A stretch of DNA of 36,068 nucleotides from JAAYCI01 sp031551695 (GCA_031551695.1 JAVBNG010000072.1:1-36068); one strand, 5' to 3'; positions 22,647 through 30,723 are shown, numbered from the stretch's first letter. A program made the numbers and translations. Notes: a model not told the origin generated them from the sequence alone.

Positions 22647-23312
22647 TTAAAAATCACGTTTCGAGTACACATTTCGGGATAGCCCGAATGAAATTATTAA
22701 GAGTATTGTTGCCAAAACCGCAATTCCACCGTTAATCAGCAATTTGTTTGCGCTTGCATATTCAAGCATATTAAACAGCATCAATTCATTCCCCGGCAAC
22801 GTATATATGATCATAAAGACAAAGTATAGAATGCCTACAACGGAAAGCGGTAGAATATAGCCCCAGAACTTTCCTTTTTGATACCCCAATTTGAACAGGA
22901 TTGGAAAAGTGGAAAGATTGAGAAGCGCAAAAAACAAATAGCTGATTGTAATAATAGACAAGTACCAGCCCACCGGCCCATAATACCGCGAAAGTGAAAA
23001 TTGATTCGCTAACAACATTAACGGAATGCTGATTATAAGCCCCAAAAGGCCCATAACAATTGAGAGCATGAACCTGCCGGCGACTATGGAATGTCTTTTC
23101 ACAGGCAAAGGCAGATATAGATTATCCAAAGCACTTTTTTCTTCTACTGCAAAAGCGTTGATTGAAAAAAGGCAGGACAGGATTACACAGGTCGGAATGA
23201 CAAACACGTTTGTTATCATGCCAATGATAAAAGAGGATATGGGAATGGCAATCATCCGCACATGATAGGACTTCATTGAGCGCCAGTCCAATAAAGCCAG
23301 TTGTCTAGCCAT
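22647..23312 (-). CDS. ABC-2-type transporter permease, 221 aa
   Basis: ATG 23312 is chosen because AAAGGGGG lies 8 bases upstream; it overlaps the end of the ATPase gene by 8 bp, which indicates translational coupling. About six transmembrane helices are visible (ISSFIIGMITNVFVIPTCVILSCLF, FMLSIVMGLLGLIISIPLMLL, YLSIITISYLFFALLNLSTF, YILPLSVVGILYFVFMIIY, LLINGGIAVLATILLIISF). The cytosolic loop LPVKRHSIVAGRF after the second helix is typical of ABC-2 permeases of the YtrC/BcrB kind. With the ATPase it forms an exporter, most likely for a peptide, lantibiotic or lipid-linked compound. The substrate is unknown. Confidence 0.85.
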   Translation of the reverse strand: MARQLALLDWRSMKSYHVRMIAIPISSFIIGMITNVFVIPTCVILSCLFSINAFAVEEKSALDNLYLPLPVKRHSIVAGRFMLSIVMGLLGLIISIPLMLLANQFSLSRYYGPVGWYLSIITISYLFFALLNLSTFPILFKLGYQKGKFWGYILPLSVVGILYFVFMIIYTLPGNELMLFNMLEYASANKLLINGGIAVLATILLIISFGLSRNVYSKRDF

Positions 23313-24162
23313 TGCTTGCACCCCCTTTGCTGAAATGTATCATAATATCATCCATTGTAACCGTTTCCGTGATGACGTTAGACGGAAACCCGGCGATGTC
23401 ATTCATTTCAATCATTCCCTCAAAGCCGCCAAAATGTTCCCGCAGCCCCAATACCAATTTGCGCTTTGCTTGCGGCAAATCATCTGTGCCGCCCCGGATA
23501 AGGCAGTATTTGTCTATCAGTTCATCTTTCCCGCCGCTATACACAATTTTGCCATCGTGTATGTAGGTGATGTAGTCGGCAATCTTGTCAAGGTCGCTGG
23601 TGATGTGGGTGGAAAAGAAAATGGTGCGGTCTTCTTGAACCATGTAATCACGGAGAATATCAAGCATTTCATCGCGCACAACTGGGTCAAGCCCGGAAGT
23701 CGGCTCATCAAGCAGCAATATTTTGGCATCATGAGACAATGTGACCGCCATACCCAGCTTGATTTTCATGCCACGCGACAAGGTTTTGAATTTCTGTTTT
23801 GAATCAAGGGAAAATCTTTGAAGATATTGATGGTAGGCCCGGCTATTCCATTTTTTATAAAAGGGGCGTATGGCCGCCTCAATATCCGTAGGTGTCCAGT
23901 CCTCTTGGTAATATGGTTGGTCGAACAGAATGCCGATATCCGCACGCAAAGAAACATCATCGGCAGGTTTGCCCCATAACCGTATCTCGCCGCCATCTTT
24001 CAACGCCATCCCCAAGATAAGTTTGAGTGTTGTCGTTTTCCCCGCACCATTTTCCCCAATGAAACCACAAACATATCCGGTAGGAACAGAAAAACTGACG
24101 TTATCCAACGCAAAATGCTTATACCTTTTCGACAACCCGGATATTTCAATCACGTTATTCAT
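23305..24162 (-). CDS. ABC transporter ATP-binding protein, 285 aa
   Basis: The start is ATG 24162, with GGAGG 8 bases upstream; it overlaps the gntR stop. Walker A GENGAGKTTT, Q-loop region DIGILFDQPYYQ, signature LSRGMKIKLGMAVTL, Walker B ILLLDEPTSGLD and switch His in FFSTHI are all present. The C-terminal 70 residues form the extra domain common in exporters of the YtrB/BcrA/EcsA group. It is translationally coupled to GntR before it and to the permease after it, so the three make one operon under GntR control. The role is likely defence against a cell-envelope-acting compound. Confidence 0.93.
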   Translation of the reverse strand: MNNVIEISGLSKRYKHFALDNVSFSVPTGYVCGFIGENGAGKTTTLKLILGMALKDGGEIRLWGKPADDVSLRADIGILFDQPYYQEDWTPTDIEAAIRPFYKKWNSRAYHQYLQRFSLDSKQKFKTLSRGMKIKLGMAVTLSHDAKILLLDEPTSGLDPVVRDEMLDILRDYMVQEDRTIFFSTHITSDLDKIADYITYIHDGKIVYSGGKDELIDKYCLIRGGTDDLPQAKRKLVLGLREHFGGFEGMIEMNDIAGFPSNVITETVTMDDIMIHFSKGGASNG

Positions 24163-24538
24163 TGGTGGGTTCCTCCATTGCATCAATCAGCTTGTGAATA
24201 TCCTCCGCTGTAAGCCCTGCCAACTTGCCTCGCTGAATTGCCGTTGTAAAAGCCGCCTCAGTTTCCTTTAGATATTGCCCGCGCAATAGCTCGTCATTCA
24301 CTCTGGTAACGTAGACACCTTTCCCCGGCATAGTGTGGACAAAGCCTTCCAGTTCCAAATCGCCATAAGCCCGCGTGGTCGTCACCAAACTCACCTTCAA
24401 ATCGCGCGCCAGTTGGCGAAGCGAAGGGAGCGGCGCGTTTTCTGTTAGCTCGCCAGAAATAATTGCAGCTTTAATTTGATCTTTTATCTGCTCATAGATG
24501 GGTGTACCTGTTTGATACGATAATACAATGCGCATCAT
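24155..24538 (-). CDS. GntR-family (YtrA-type) repressor, 127 aa
   Basis: ATG 24538 has AGGAG upstream. Residues about 10-80 are the GntR winged helix (GTPIYEQIKDQIKAAIISGEL, LPSLRQLARDLKVSLVTTTRAYGDLELEGFVHTMPGKGVYV). Only a short helical C-terminus follows, as in the YtrA subfamily, which controls ABC transporter operons and responds to cell-envelope stress. A perfect 17-bp-arm inverted repeat, 24555-24599, lies just upstream of the start and is the obvious operator. It overlaps the ATPase gene by 8 bp. Confidence 0.9.
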   Translation of the reverse strand: MMRIVLSYQTGTPIYEQIKDQIKAAIISGELTENAPLPSLRQLARDLKVSLVTTTRAYGDLELEGFVHTMPGKGVYVTRVNDELLRGQYLKETEAAFTTAIQRGKLAGLTAEDIHKLIDAMEEPTNE

Positions 24539-24554
24539 ATACTCCTGAGTGAAG

Positions 24555-24599
24555 TTTATGCCATACTGTATATGTATGGTAAATACAGTATGGCATAAA
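24555..24599. promoter_or_regulatory. Operator of the gntR-ABC operon
   Basis: Perfect inverted repeat: left arm TTTATGCCATACTGTAT (24555-24571), right arm its exact complement (24583-24599), 11-bp spacer. It lies 17 bp upstream of the gntR start, in the promoter region. GntR/YtrA proteins bind such long dyads. Confidence 0.8.
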
Positions 24600-24641
24600 T
24601 CACTTTACCAGTCAATACTCTGCGCTGGAATATGTCTAGGC

Positions 24642-24672
24642 CACCTCGCCCGTCACACAAAGTGACAAGGTG
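24642..24672. repeat. Element palindrome, degenerate copy 4
   Basis: CACCT then GTCAC, five-base centre ACAAA, GTGAC then AAGGTG. It keeps the outer arms but has lost the central ACATWATGT. It is 20 bp from the perfect copy 5. Confidence 0.55.
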
Positions 24673-24692
24673 AGAGCCTTTATGATTGCTGA

Positions 24693-24715
24693 CCTTGTTA
24701 CATTATGTAACAAGG
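24693..24715. repeat. Element palindrome, copy 5
   Basis: Perfect 23-bp dyad, left arm CCTTGTTACAT, centre T24704. It lies 28 bp after the M23 peptidase stop. Both arms differ from copies 1-3 at matching positions (C to T with G to A). Confidence 0.9.
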
Positions 24716-24743
24716 AAAACAGGCCGGCAATTTACTCTATGCA

Positions 24744-26396
24744 TCAGCCATACCCACTAAAATAGGAAAGCGGGTCAACCCGGCCCCCACTCGTATGGGT
24801 TTCAAAATGAATGTGCGCGCCATCTACCACGCCGGTTTCTCCCACAAGGCCGATGACCTCGCCCTGGGCAACGGCCTGTCCCACACTGGCCACCATCAGG
24901 CTCATGTGGGCATACAGGGTGCGCCGCCCGTCTCCGTGGTCGATGACGATGTAGTTGCCGTAGCTCCAATGCCATTCGGCTGTCACCACCTGGCCGCTGT
25001 CGGCGGCCAAGATATTGGCGCCGTAGCCCGCGCCAATATCAATGCCAAGGTGAAAATCTTCCACGCCGGTGACAGGGTGGGTGCGCGGGCCGTAGTAGGA
25101 CGTGACGCGGTTGCTGGAATCGGAGGGCCAGATATAGCTGCCGGTGCCAACCACGGAGGTTCCGCCGCCCAGCTCTCCGGCGCCGCCAATCAAGTTGCGG
25201 AAAAACTCGTCGTAGGCGCCGCCCAGCATCTCGGCCAGAATGTCGCGTTGGTCTTGAGTAAAGGTATAACTGTCCGCCTGTGCGGTGGCGTCCCGTTGGG
25301 TAATGGTGATATGCAAAATATAGGTGTAGGTGGTGGTGTCGGTGTCCTCATCGTAATGCTCCACTTCCTCAATGCGGTGGGATAGCTCGGTCATATCCCA
25401 AAACACGCCGCGGATGCGCTCAGCCTTGTCCGTGTCGATGGTCACCGCATCGGCGGCGTTTTCATCCAGCAGCACGGTTTTCACGGCGAACACGGCCAAA
25501 ATATCCTTCCAGTTGTTGCCGCGTTTGCCCTCATAATGCACCTGCAACTCGTCCCACTCTTTCGCGTCCTGTATCTCCTTCATCTGCCGGTTGAAATCTT
25601 CGGCTACCTCGCGGATTACGGCAGAGATGGGCGCGACGCCCTGGCCGGTGTCCTCGCTGGAAAAGAACAGGCCAAAGGGTGATGCAATCATCATGGCGAT
25701 GGCGGCGAAGACCACAAGTATCATTACAAAGGGTCCAGCCGCCGAAGCAACCATGGCAAGAACCCGCACAATCACCCTGGCAACGGTCTTTATCATCTGC
25801 GCCACACGCCGGGTCGCCTGTGCAGAGCGCCTGGCCGCGGCTTTCGCCGCTTTAGCCGCCTGCCGTTTCACCTGTGCGCCCCCGGCCTGCCGCGCCTTGC
25901 GCCCAGCCAGCGCCGCCTTGGAGGTCTTAGCTCCCGGCCTGTTGATTTTGGACGCCGCCGCATGCTGCTTGCCCTTTGCAGCCGCCGTGCCATGCTTCGG
26001 GGCACCACCCGCCGACGAACCGCCGCGCCCCACATCACGAGTGCGGCCAACGCGCTCGGCATTTTGGCCCTTCTCAGCCTTTTCCACCACAAACTGCTTG
26101 CGGGCCTTTTTCTGCCGATGGTGTTGCACAAGATGGTCTTTGCCCTGTTTAGCGGCGGATTGCCCAGCGCGGCCCGCGCGCCCGGCCCCATCGCGCGCGG
26201 TGTCCTCCACCTGCTGCACGGCCTGTCTGTCCGGCTTTTCCCCGGAATCGCCGCCATACTGTGCGGCCTTTTCCTTGCCCGCGGCAATGTATTCGTTCAT
26301 CAGTTGGCGGCGGGCTTCGCGGGGCATAGATTGGCCCTTGGTACGCACCTTGGGCTTTTCCATGCGCGGCTTTACCTTTGGGCCTCGTTCTTCCAT
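24744..26396 (-). CDS. Conjugation-associated membrane protein with M23 peptidase domain, 550 aa
   Basis: A VirB1-like wall-opening factor of the transfer machine. Residues 1-205 are a cytoplasmic, highly basic Lys/Arg/Ala/Gln region. A transmembrane helix follows (about 215-245, FVMILVVFAAIAMMIASPFGLFF). The extracellular part has a helical stalk domain (about 255-405) and an M23 endopeptidase (about 430-550), with zinc ligands in HLGID and the HxH motif HIHFE, starting at VTSYYGPRTHPVTG. The catalytic set looks complete, so it should cut peptide cross-links of peptidoglycan. It starts 3 bp after VirB4 ends, on the same strand. The usual CD1107-like and DUF4315 genes that follow in related elements are absent; palindromes and the gntR cargo come next. 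Confidence 0.9.
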   Translation of the reverse strand: MEERGPKVKPRMEKPKVRTKGQSMPREARRQLMNEYIAAGKEKAAQYGGDSGEKPDRQAVQQVEDTARDGAGRAGRAGQSAAKQGKDHLVQHHRQKKARKQFVVEKAEKGQNAERVGRTRDVGRGGSSAGGAPKHGTAAAKGKQHAAASKINRPGAKTSKAALAGRKARQAGGAQVKRQAAKAAKAAARRSAQATRRVAQMIKTVARVIVRVLAMVASAAGPFVMILVVFAAIAMMIASPFGLFFSSEDTGQGVAPISAVIREVAEDFNRQMKEIQDAKEWDELQVHYEGKRGNNWKDILAVFAVKTVLLDENAADAVTIDTDKAERIRGVFWDMTELSHRIEEVEHYDEDTDTTTYTYILHITITQRDATAQADSYTFTQDQRDILAEMLGGAYDEFFRNLIGGAGELGGGTSVVGTGSYIWPSDSSNRVTSYYGPRTHPVTGVEDFHLGIDIGAGYGANILAADSGQVVTAEWHWSYGNYIVIDHGDGRRTLYAHMSLMVASVGQAVAQGEVIGLVGETGVVDGAHIHFETHTSGGRVDPLSYFSGYG

Positions 26397-26399
26397 CGG

Positions 26400-28727
26400 C
26401 TACACCGCCTCGCCGGGCTTGGTGGTGAACAAAGAGTACATTTTGGTTGTGGTGGGCAGCACGTTGGCGAAGGGCACGATGGCCCCGCCCACCTTCACCA
26501 GCCCATGCCCGGCCTGCGAGTTGGTGATATAGGAAAGCTGCGTCTCCGAGATGTGCAGCAGCTCGGCCAGCACCTTACGGTCACTAGCGGCCTGGTTGAG
26601 CAGCACGAGGTACTCGCTGTTCGCCAGCATCAGCCGGGCCATCTCGGAATCCAGCACCTCGGAAATATTTTGCGTGGCCCCGGTGAGGAAGGTATTTTTC
26701 TTCCTGTACCGTTTCCACGCGCGGGAAAGAAATATCTCGCTGTATCGGTTCTGGAAAAACAGATGGATCTCATCGAGGAAAACCCAGGTACGGATGCCGT
26801 TGGCCGCGTTGCGCCCCACCCGCGAACCAAAGAAGTCAAACACAATCTTGAGGGCGCTGCCGGACAGTTCCCGGCCCACCTCGTGGATGTCCACACAGGT
26901 GATGCGGTTCGTAATATCCACGTTGGTGGGCTGCGCAAAGATGTTCAGCGAACCCACCGTGATGAGTTCAAACCGCAGCGCCAAATCCTGAGCCACGCTC
27001 TCTTTCTGTTCCAGCATGTTTTTGTACACGTCCACCATCGTGGGCGGCTTGCCCTTGCCGCTTTTCAGGTATGGCCGCAGCACATTGCCGCAACAGCGGT
27101 CTATGATGCTCTTTTCCCGCGCCCCCAGGCTGCTGCCCTGCATGTCGTCCTCGGCAATCGCCATCAGCAGCTCGGATTTGATCATCACCGGGTTATCTTC
27201 GTCGGCGTAATCGGCGTCCACAGCGACGACATTGATGCGGTGGGGGCTGTTGGGCGACAGGGTGATGACCTCGCCGCCCACGGCCTCGGTGATTTTGGTA
27301 TACTCCCGCTCACTGTCCACGATCAAAATATGGTCGTTGGTATTGAGCGCCACCTGCAACAGCAGGTTTTTCAGCGTCACACTCTTGCCCGCGCCGCTTA
27401 CGCCCAGCACAAACCCGTGGGGGTTCAAGAGCTTTGCCCGGTCCACCATGATGAGATTTTTGGAGATGGCGTTGATGCCCTGGTACTGGCCGCTTCGGTC
27501 CAAAATCTCCTGCGTGGAAAACGGGTTGAGCACGGCGGTGCTCTCGGTGGTGAGGGTGCGCACCGCCTCGATGCGCTGAAGGCCGTAGGGCAGTGCCGTG
27601 GCAAGCCCATCCTCCTGTTGGTATTTAAGGGTGGTGATCTGGCACAGGTGTTTGCGCCCGATGGATTGCAGCGTTTCGGTGTCGGCGTCAAGCTGCTCCT
27701 TGCTATCGGCCAGGTGCACGATGGTGAGCAGGGCGAACATCATACGTTGGTCGCGCGAGGTCAAATCGTCCAGAAATTCCTTGGTTTCCTCCCGCATCTG
27801 CGAAAGCTCATAGGGCGGCTCCACCGAGAAATTGTTGTTGGCGTTCTGGCGTTGCTGCCAGCGGGTGATGTCCGTCTCCACAGCAAGGATGCGCTTCTGC
27901 ATTTCTTTCACGGCCTCGTCGGTGGGAATGGGCATCACGTCAATGGAGAGCATGAGTTGCCGCGGCAGGCCCACCAGTTCGTTCACCAATGTGTCGCGCA
28001 GGAAGGATGGGTATTCCTTCAAAAACAGCACCCGGCCCACCCTGTCGCCCATGATGAAGTGGTCGGCCTTGAACTCTAGGCCATCGGGGCAGATGAAGTC
28101 CTTGAAGCTGTGGCCCTTCTTCATCGTCTCGGACAGGTTGAAGCGGAAGTGCTGCTCCTGCCCGGCCCGAAAAAAGTCGTGCAGGATACGCAGGCGGCCT
28201 ACATTGCCGAGGTCGGCTATCTTGCTGGACAGCTTTCCGAAATTGGCGGTGAGGTCATTGCCGGCGCGGGTGAAGTAGGCGCGGGCCTCGTCCACGGTTT
28301 TCTTGATGGTGGAGGTTGTAATGTAGCGGTCGCCCACGATACCGCTGGTAAGCTGCGCCTGCTGCGTAAGCAGGTCGTTGTATTCCTCCCGGTAGCTGTC
28401 CAGGTCGTCGCCCCGCAATTTCATCATCATTGTTTCGCGGAACTCCACCGGGTTCAGCTTGCGGTTGTTGATGGTGATTTTGGTGACGGAATCCGGGGAG
28501 AGCGAGTTGAGCAGGCCGCAGTAATCCATGAACATGCGTACCTGGTCATCGTGGGATGCCGCCGAGTAGTTGATATCTGAAAAGCGCCACGTCCGGCTGA
28601 AGCGGTTGCCCACCTGCCAAATGCCATCCTTGAACATGGTGCGGATAGGGATGCTCTGCTGGACGCTGCGCGGAATGGTGAGCTTTTCCCGCTCACCTGT
28701 AAAGAGGGCTTTCAGTCCTTTTGCCAA
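26400..28727 (-). CDS. virB4: VirB4-like conjugation ATPase, 775 aa
   Basis: The frame is open from 28763, but the likely start is TTG 28727, because AAAGGAG lies 8 bases upstream. The protein then begins LAKGLKALFTGEREKLTIPR, like its relatives. The N-terminal half (to about 380) is the VirB4 accessory domain. The ATPase half has Walker A GVSGAGKSVTLKN, Walker B TWVFLDEIHLFF and the motifs SDRKVLAELL and FLTGATQNISEVL. It is the AAA motor that powers assembly and substrate transfer of the type IV secretion system at the inner face of the membrane. The M23 gene follows after 3 bp. Upstream lie a terminator and the XRE/29273 module, which separates it from prgI, its usual neighbour. Confidence 0.95.
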   Translation of the reverse strand: MAKGLKALFTGEREKLTIPRSVQQSIPIRTMFKDGIWQVGNRFSRTWRFSDINYSAASHDDQVRMFMDYCGLLNSLSPDSVTKITINNRKLNPVEFRETMMMKLRGDDLDSYREEYNDLLTQQAQLTSGIVGDRYITTSTIKKTVDEARAYFTRAGNDLTANFGKLSSKIADLGNVGRLRILHDFFRAGQEQHFRFNLSETMKKGHSFKDFICPDGLEFKADHFIMGDRVGRVLFLKEYPSFLRDTLVNELVGLPRQLMLSIDVMPIPTDEAVKEMQKRILAVETDITRWQQRQNANNNFSVEPPYELSQMREETKEFLDDLTSRDQRMMFALLTIVHLADSKEQLDADTETLQSIGRKHLCQITTLKYQQEDGLATALPYGLQRIEAVRTLTTESTAVLNPFSTQEILDRSGQYQGINAISKNLIMVDRAKLLNPHGFVLGVSGAGKSVTLKNLLLQVALNTNDHILIVDSEREYTKITEAVGGEVITLSPNSPHRINVVAVDADYADEDNPVMIKSELLMAIAEDDMQGSSLGAREKSIIDRCCGNVLRPYLKSGKGKPPTMVDVYKNMLEQKESVAQDLALRFELITVGSLNIFAQPTNVDITNRITCVDIHEVGRELSGSALKIVFDFFGSRVGRNAANGIRTWVFLDEIHLFFQNRYSEIFLSRAWKRYRKKNTFLTGATQNISEVLDSEMARLMLANSEYLVLLNQAASDRKVLAELLHISETQLSYITNSQAGHGLVKVGGAIVPFANVLPTTTKMYSLFTTKPGEAV

Positions 28728-28814
28728 ATAGCACGCTCCTTTGGCCGCGCAAAAAGAGCGCACCTATCCCGGCCACTTTGCCAGGTATATCACGCTCCTT
28801 TTGCTGTATGGATA

Positions 28815-28843
28815 TAGAAAAGGACAGGCTTTTCAGCCTGTCC
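28815..28843 (-). terminator. Terminator of the XRE gene
   Basis: Stem GGACAGGC/GCCTGTCC (28822-28829 with 28836-28843) followed on the minus strand by TTTTCTATAT. Confidence 0.85.
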
Positions 28844-28858
28844 ACGATGGTCTACTGT

Positions 28859-29122
28859 TTACTTTTTGCTATCCTTTTGGGGTGGGATGTATTCAATAAT
28901 ATCCTGTACCTCACACTCTAATGTGTAGCACAGGCGTTTTAATATGTGGAAATCGATTCGAGAAGTTTCCCCGGTGCAAAGCCGCCGCACCACCCGGTAA
29001 TCGACGCCCATCGCCGTTGCCAGGCGTGACCGCGATATCTTTTCCCGTTTGAGAATATCGTCTATTTTAATCCGAATATCGCCGTCGTCGGCCACGATGA
29101 CCTTATCCACAAAATCTCTCAT
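28859..29122 (-). CDS. XRE-family (Cro/C1-type) regulator, 87 aa
   Basis: ATG 29122 with AGGAG 12 bases upstream. Residues about 15-80 form a compact HTH domain (IRIKIDDILKREKISRSRLATAMGVDYRVVRRLCTGETSRIDFHILKRLCYTLECEVQDIIEY), the short HTH_26/YozG-like type. An N-terminal acidic stretch precedes it. It is divergent from 29273, with a 150-bp control region between that contains a good promoter and ATACTA/TAGTAT inverted hexamers, a plausible operator. It probably represses itself and the divergent gene. It has its own terminator, so it is a separate unit inside the transfer operon. Confidence 0.9.
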   Translation of the reverse strand: MRDFVDKVIVADDGDIRIKIDDILKREKISRSRLATAMGVDYRVVRRLCTGETSRIDFHILKRLCYTLECEVQDIIEYIPPQKDSKK

Positions 29123-29178
29123 GAATACGCAAGCTCCTACCTAGTTTCTTGTGGATATTCTATCATAGCCCTATAGCC

Positions 29179-29207
29179 TTGACACCTCGCCTTATACTAC
29201 CTAAGAT
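29179..29207 (+). promoter_or_regulatory. Promoter of the 29273 gene with possible XRE operator
   Basis: Consensus TTGACA (29179-29184), 17-bp spacer, TAAGAT (29202-29207). Just around it, ATACTA (29194-29199) and TAGTAT (29218-29223) form an inverted pair that could bind the divergent XRE protein. Confidence 0.65.
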
Positions 29208-29272
29208 TTATAATACATAGTATCTCACGGCTATCTAACGTACGAATTGCTTACTAAAAAGGAGGTTCGAGC

Positions 29273-29764
29273 ATGACAAGCCAGCAACGGAAAGAATACC
29301 AGGCAAGGCAGGAACGGCTGAAACGGGTGGCCGAAAACATCGACAGGGGCGTCAACGGCCCGTTTTTTGGGGCTGATTTTCACTTGGGGTTCAACTTCAT
29401 GTTTGGTGAGATCATCGAACTACAAAGAGAGTTTAACGAGCGGTTTTCTGATGAGATGCCGGACCCCCGGTTCTCCGAGTTCTACAATCGAATCATACAG
29501 ATCATGGAATCCAGCAAAGTGGTGCTGATGGATTCCATTGACCCCAACGCCGCGAAAAAGCACATGGCCGATTTGGCGGAACGGAATCAGGCGTTGCTGA
29601 ATGAAGCCGCCGCGCTGGAAAGCAAGGCAAAACAAGGCACGCTGGCATCCAAACAATGGAAAAAAGAAAATGATGAACGCGACGCCAAAAAGAACAAGCG
29701 TTCCACCTTTCGCAAGGGCACAGGCGGAAAAACAATCAAATTACCGACAGATAAAGAGAAATGA
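29273..29764 (+). CDS. Hypothetical charged, helical protein, 163 aa
   Basis: ATG 29273 has AAAGGAGG 7 bases upstream and a consensus promoter. I do not recognise it. It is soluble, starting with a charged helix (MTSQQRKEYQARQERLKRVAENID). A central region follows (FHLGFNFMFGEIIELQREFNERF, RFSEFYNRIIQIMESSKVV), then a probable coiled coil (ADLAERNQALLNEAAALESKAK), and a basic, Lys-rich tail. It is plus-strand within a minus-strand transfer operon and stops 8 bp before palindrome copy 6. With the divergent XRE gene it forms a self-contained module, possibly an anti-competition or stability function, but nothing in the sequence proves this. Confidence 0.8.
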   Translation: MTSQQRKEYQARQERLKRVAENIDRGVNGPFFGADFHLGFNFMFGEIIELQREFNERFSDEMPDPRFSEFYNRIIQIMESSKVVLMDSIDPNAAKKHMADLAERNQALLNEAAALESKAKQGTLASKQWKKENDERDAKKNKRSTFRKGTGGKTIKLPTDKEK

Positions 29765-29772
29765 CTTCGGCA

Positions 29773-29805
29773 TAAATCTTTGTTACATTATGTAACAAAG
29801 ATTTA
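29773..29805. repeat. Element palindrome, copy 6
   Basis: Perfect 33-bp dyad centred on T29789; left half TAAATCTTTGTTACAT. It lies 8 bp after the stop of the 29273 gene. Confidence 0.9.
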
Positions 29806-29998
29806 CTCTTGCCCTGCCGCCCCCCGGCGAGCTGCGGGCTGGCCGGCCCTGGCCCGAGTGGGCCGGGGCCATGCGGCAAGCCCCCACCTTCCTTTTCCGC
29901 CCGTAACCCGCCGCTGAGACGGCGGGCACTTTCGCCCAACAATGCTTACGCGCCGGTCTTTGGCCGGATGTACATCTGCGCGTTTTTGAATGCCGCAC

Positions 29999-30145
29999 TC
30001 ATCCAAGTGGATCGGAAACAGATACGCTGGCCGGGGCTTCCGTCCCTTTTGTTTTTGTGAGATAGCCCACCACCAGCATGGCGCAGACGATGACGCCCAC
30101 AATCACGACGGCAATAACCTTCGCTTTCTTGCTCATCCTACTCAT
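29999..30145 (-). pseudogene. Truncated sortase gene: membrane anchor only, 48 aa
   Basis: ATG 30145 overlaps the prgI stop, and the frame MSRMSKKAKVIAVVIVGVIV, then CAMLVVGYL, closes at TGA 29999. It matches the first 30 residues of the sortase at 2613-3254, including two stretches of identical DNA (20 bp at 30126-30145 against 3235-3254, and 23 bp at 30063-30085 against 3172-3194). The catalytic domain is absent; the next 190 bp (29806-29998) carry only GC-rich sequence without a gene. It may still be translated as a one-helix membrane peptide. Confidence 0.7.
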
Positions 30146-30719
30146 ACAAATCCTCCCTGTTCAACAGGTCATCGATGTTGATGTCATCCTGCGGCTGAAC
30201 CCGCCGGAACGGTTTTGGAATGCGTGTCCGGGTGGCCTTTGGCGCGGGCGAGGCCGGCTCAGGCTCTACTTCCACATCCTCATCGTAATCGATAGAATCA
30301 GTCTCCCAAACCCCGTGTGTTTCTTTGTCACGGGGCAATATTTTGGCCCAAAGCCGCGCGGTGACGGCACCCTTGCGTTTGCCATCGATATCGCATAGCA
30401 TTTGGATATAGAAGTTCTCTGCCACAAACTTGCGCGGCCCGGCACACAGAAATTCAGACCGCACCCACGCCAGCAGGAACTTTTCCAAGGTCATGCCGTT
30501 GTAGCTGAAAAAACCGGCGATGGTAAACGGGGTGGCGGCCAGCACGCACAGCCAGCTCACCGTTTCCCGGCCCAGTACATCGGCCAGGCCGAAGTAAACG
30601 CCCACCGCCGCGGCAACGCCAATCAGCGAACAGATAAACTGCCGCATACTCAATCCAAAGAAAACCGATTCATGGAACGCCCGAATTTCCTTCGGCACCT
30701 TGATTTCCGTAAAAATCAC
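30138..30719 (-). CDS. prgI: PrgI-family conjugation membrane protein, 193 aa
   Basis: ATG 30719. Residues 1-85 are the PrgI domain: IKVPKEIRAFHESVFFGLSMRQFICSLIGVAAAVGVYF, a second helix (SWLCVLAATPFTIAGFFSYNGM), then LEKFLLAWVRSEFL. It is a VirB3-like inner-membrane subunit that works with VirB4. The C-terminal 70 residues are an unusual acidic and Pro-rich cytoplasmic extension ending QPQDDINIDDLLNREDLYE, which resembles the end of the membrane protein at 3247 (PQDEFNIDDLFNEEGFFNE). Both genes are followed by an overlapping MSRMSKK sortase start. Between it and VirB4 lie the truncated sortase and the XRE/29273 module. Confidence 0.88.
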   Translation of the reverse strand: MIFTEIKVPKEIRAFHESVFFGLSMRQFICSLIGVAAAVGVYFGLADVLGRETVSWLCVLAATPFTIAGFFSYNGMTLEKFLLAWVRSEFLCAGPRKFVAENFYIQMLCDIDGKRKGAVTARLWAKILPRDKETHGVWETDSIDYDEDVEVEPEPASPAPKATRTRIPKPFRRVQPQDDINIDDLLNREDLYE

Positions 30720-30723
30720 ACCC

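Noticed and set aside
25962..28079. 705-codon open frame on the plus strand
   Set aside because: It is antisense to the well-supported VirB4 and M23 genes, has no ribosome binding site and shows no domain; it is open because the real genes are GC-rich at the third codon position.
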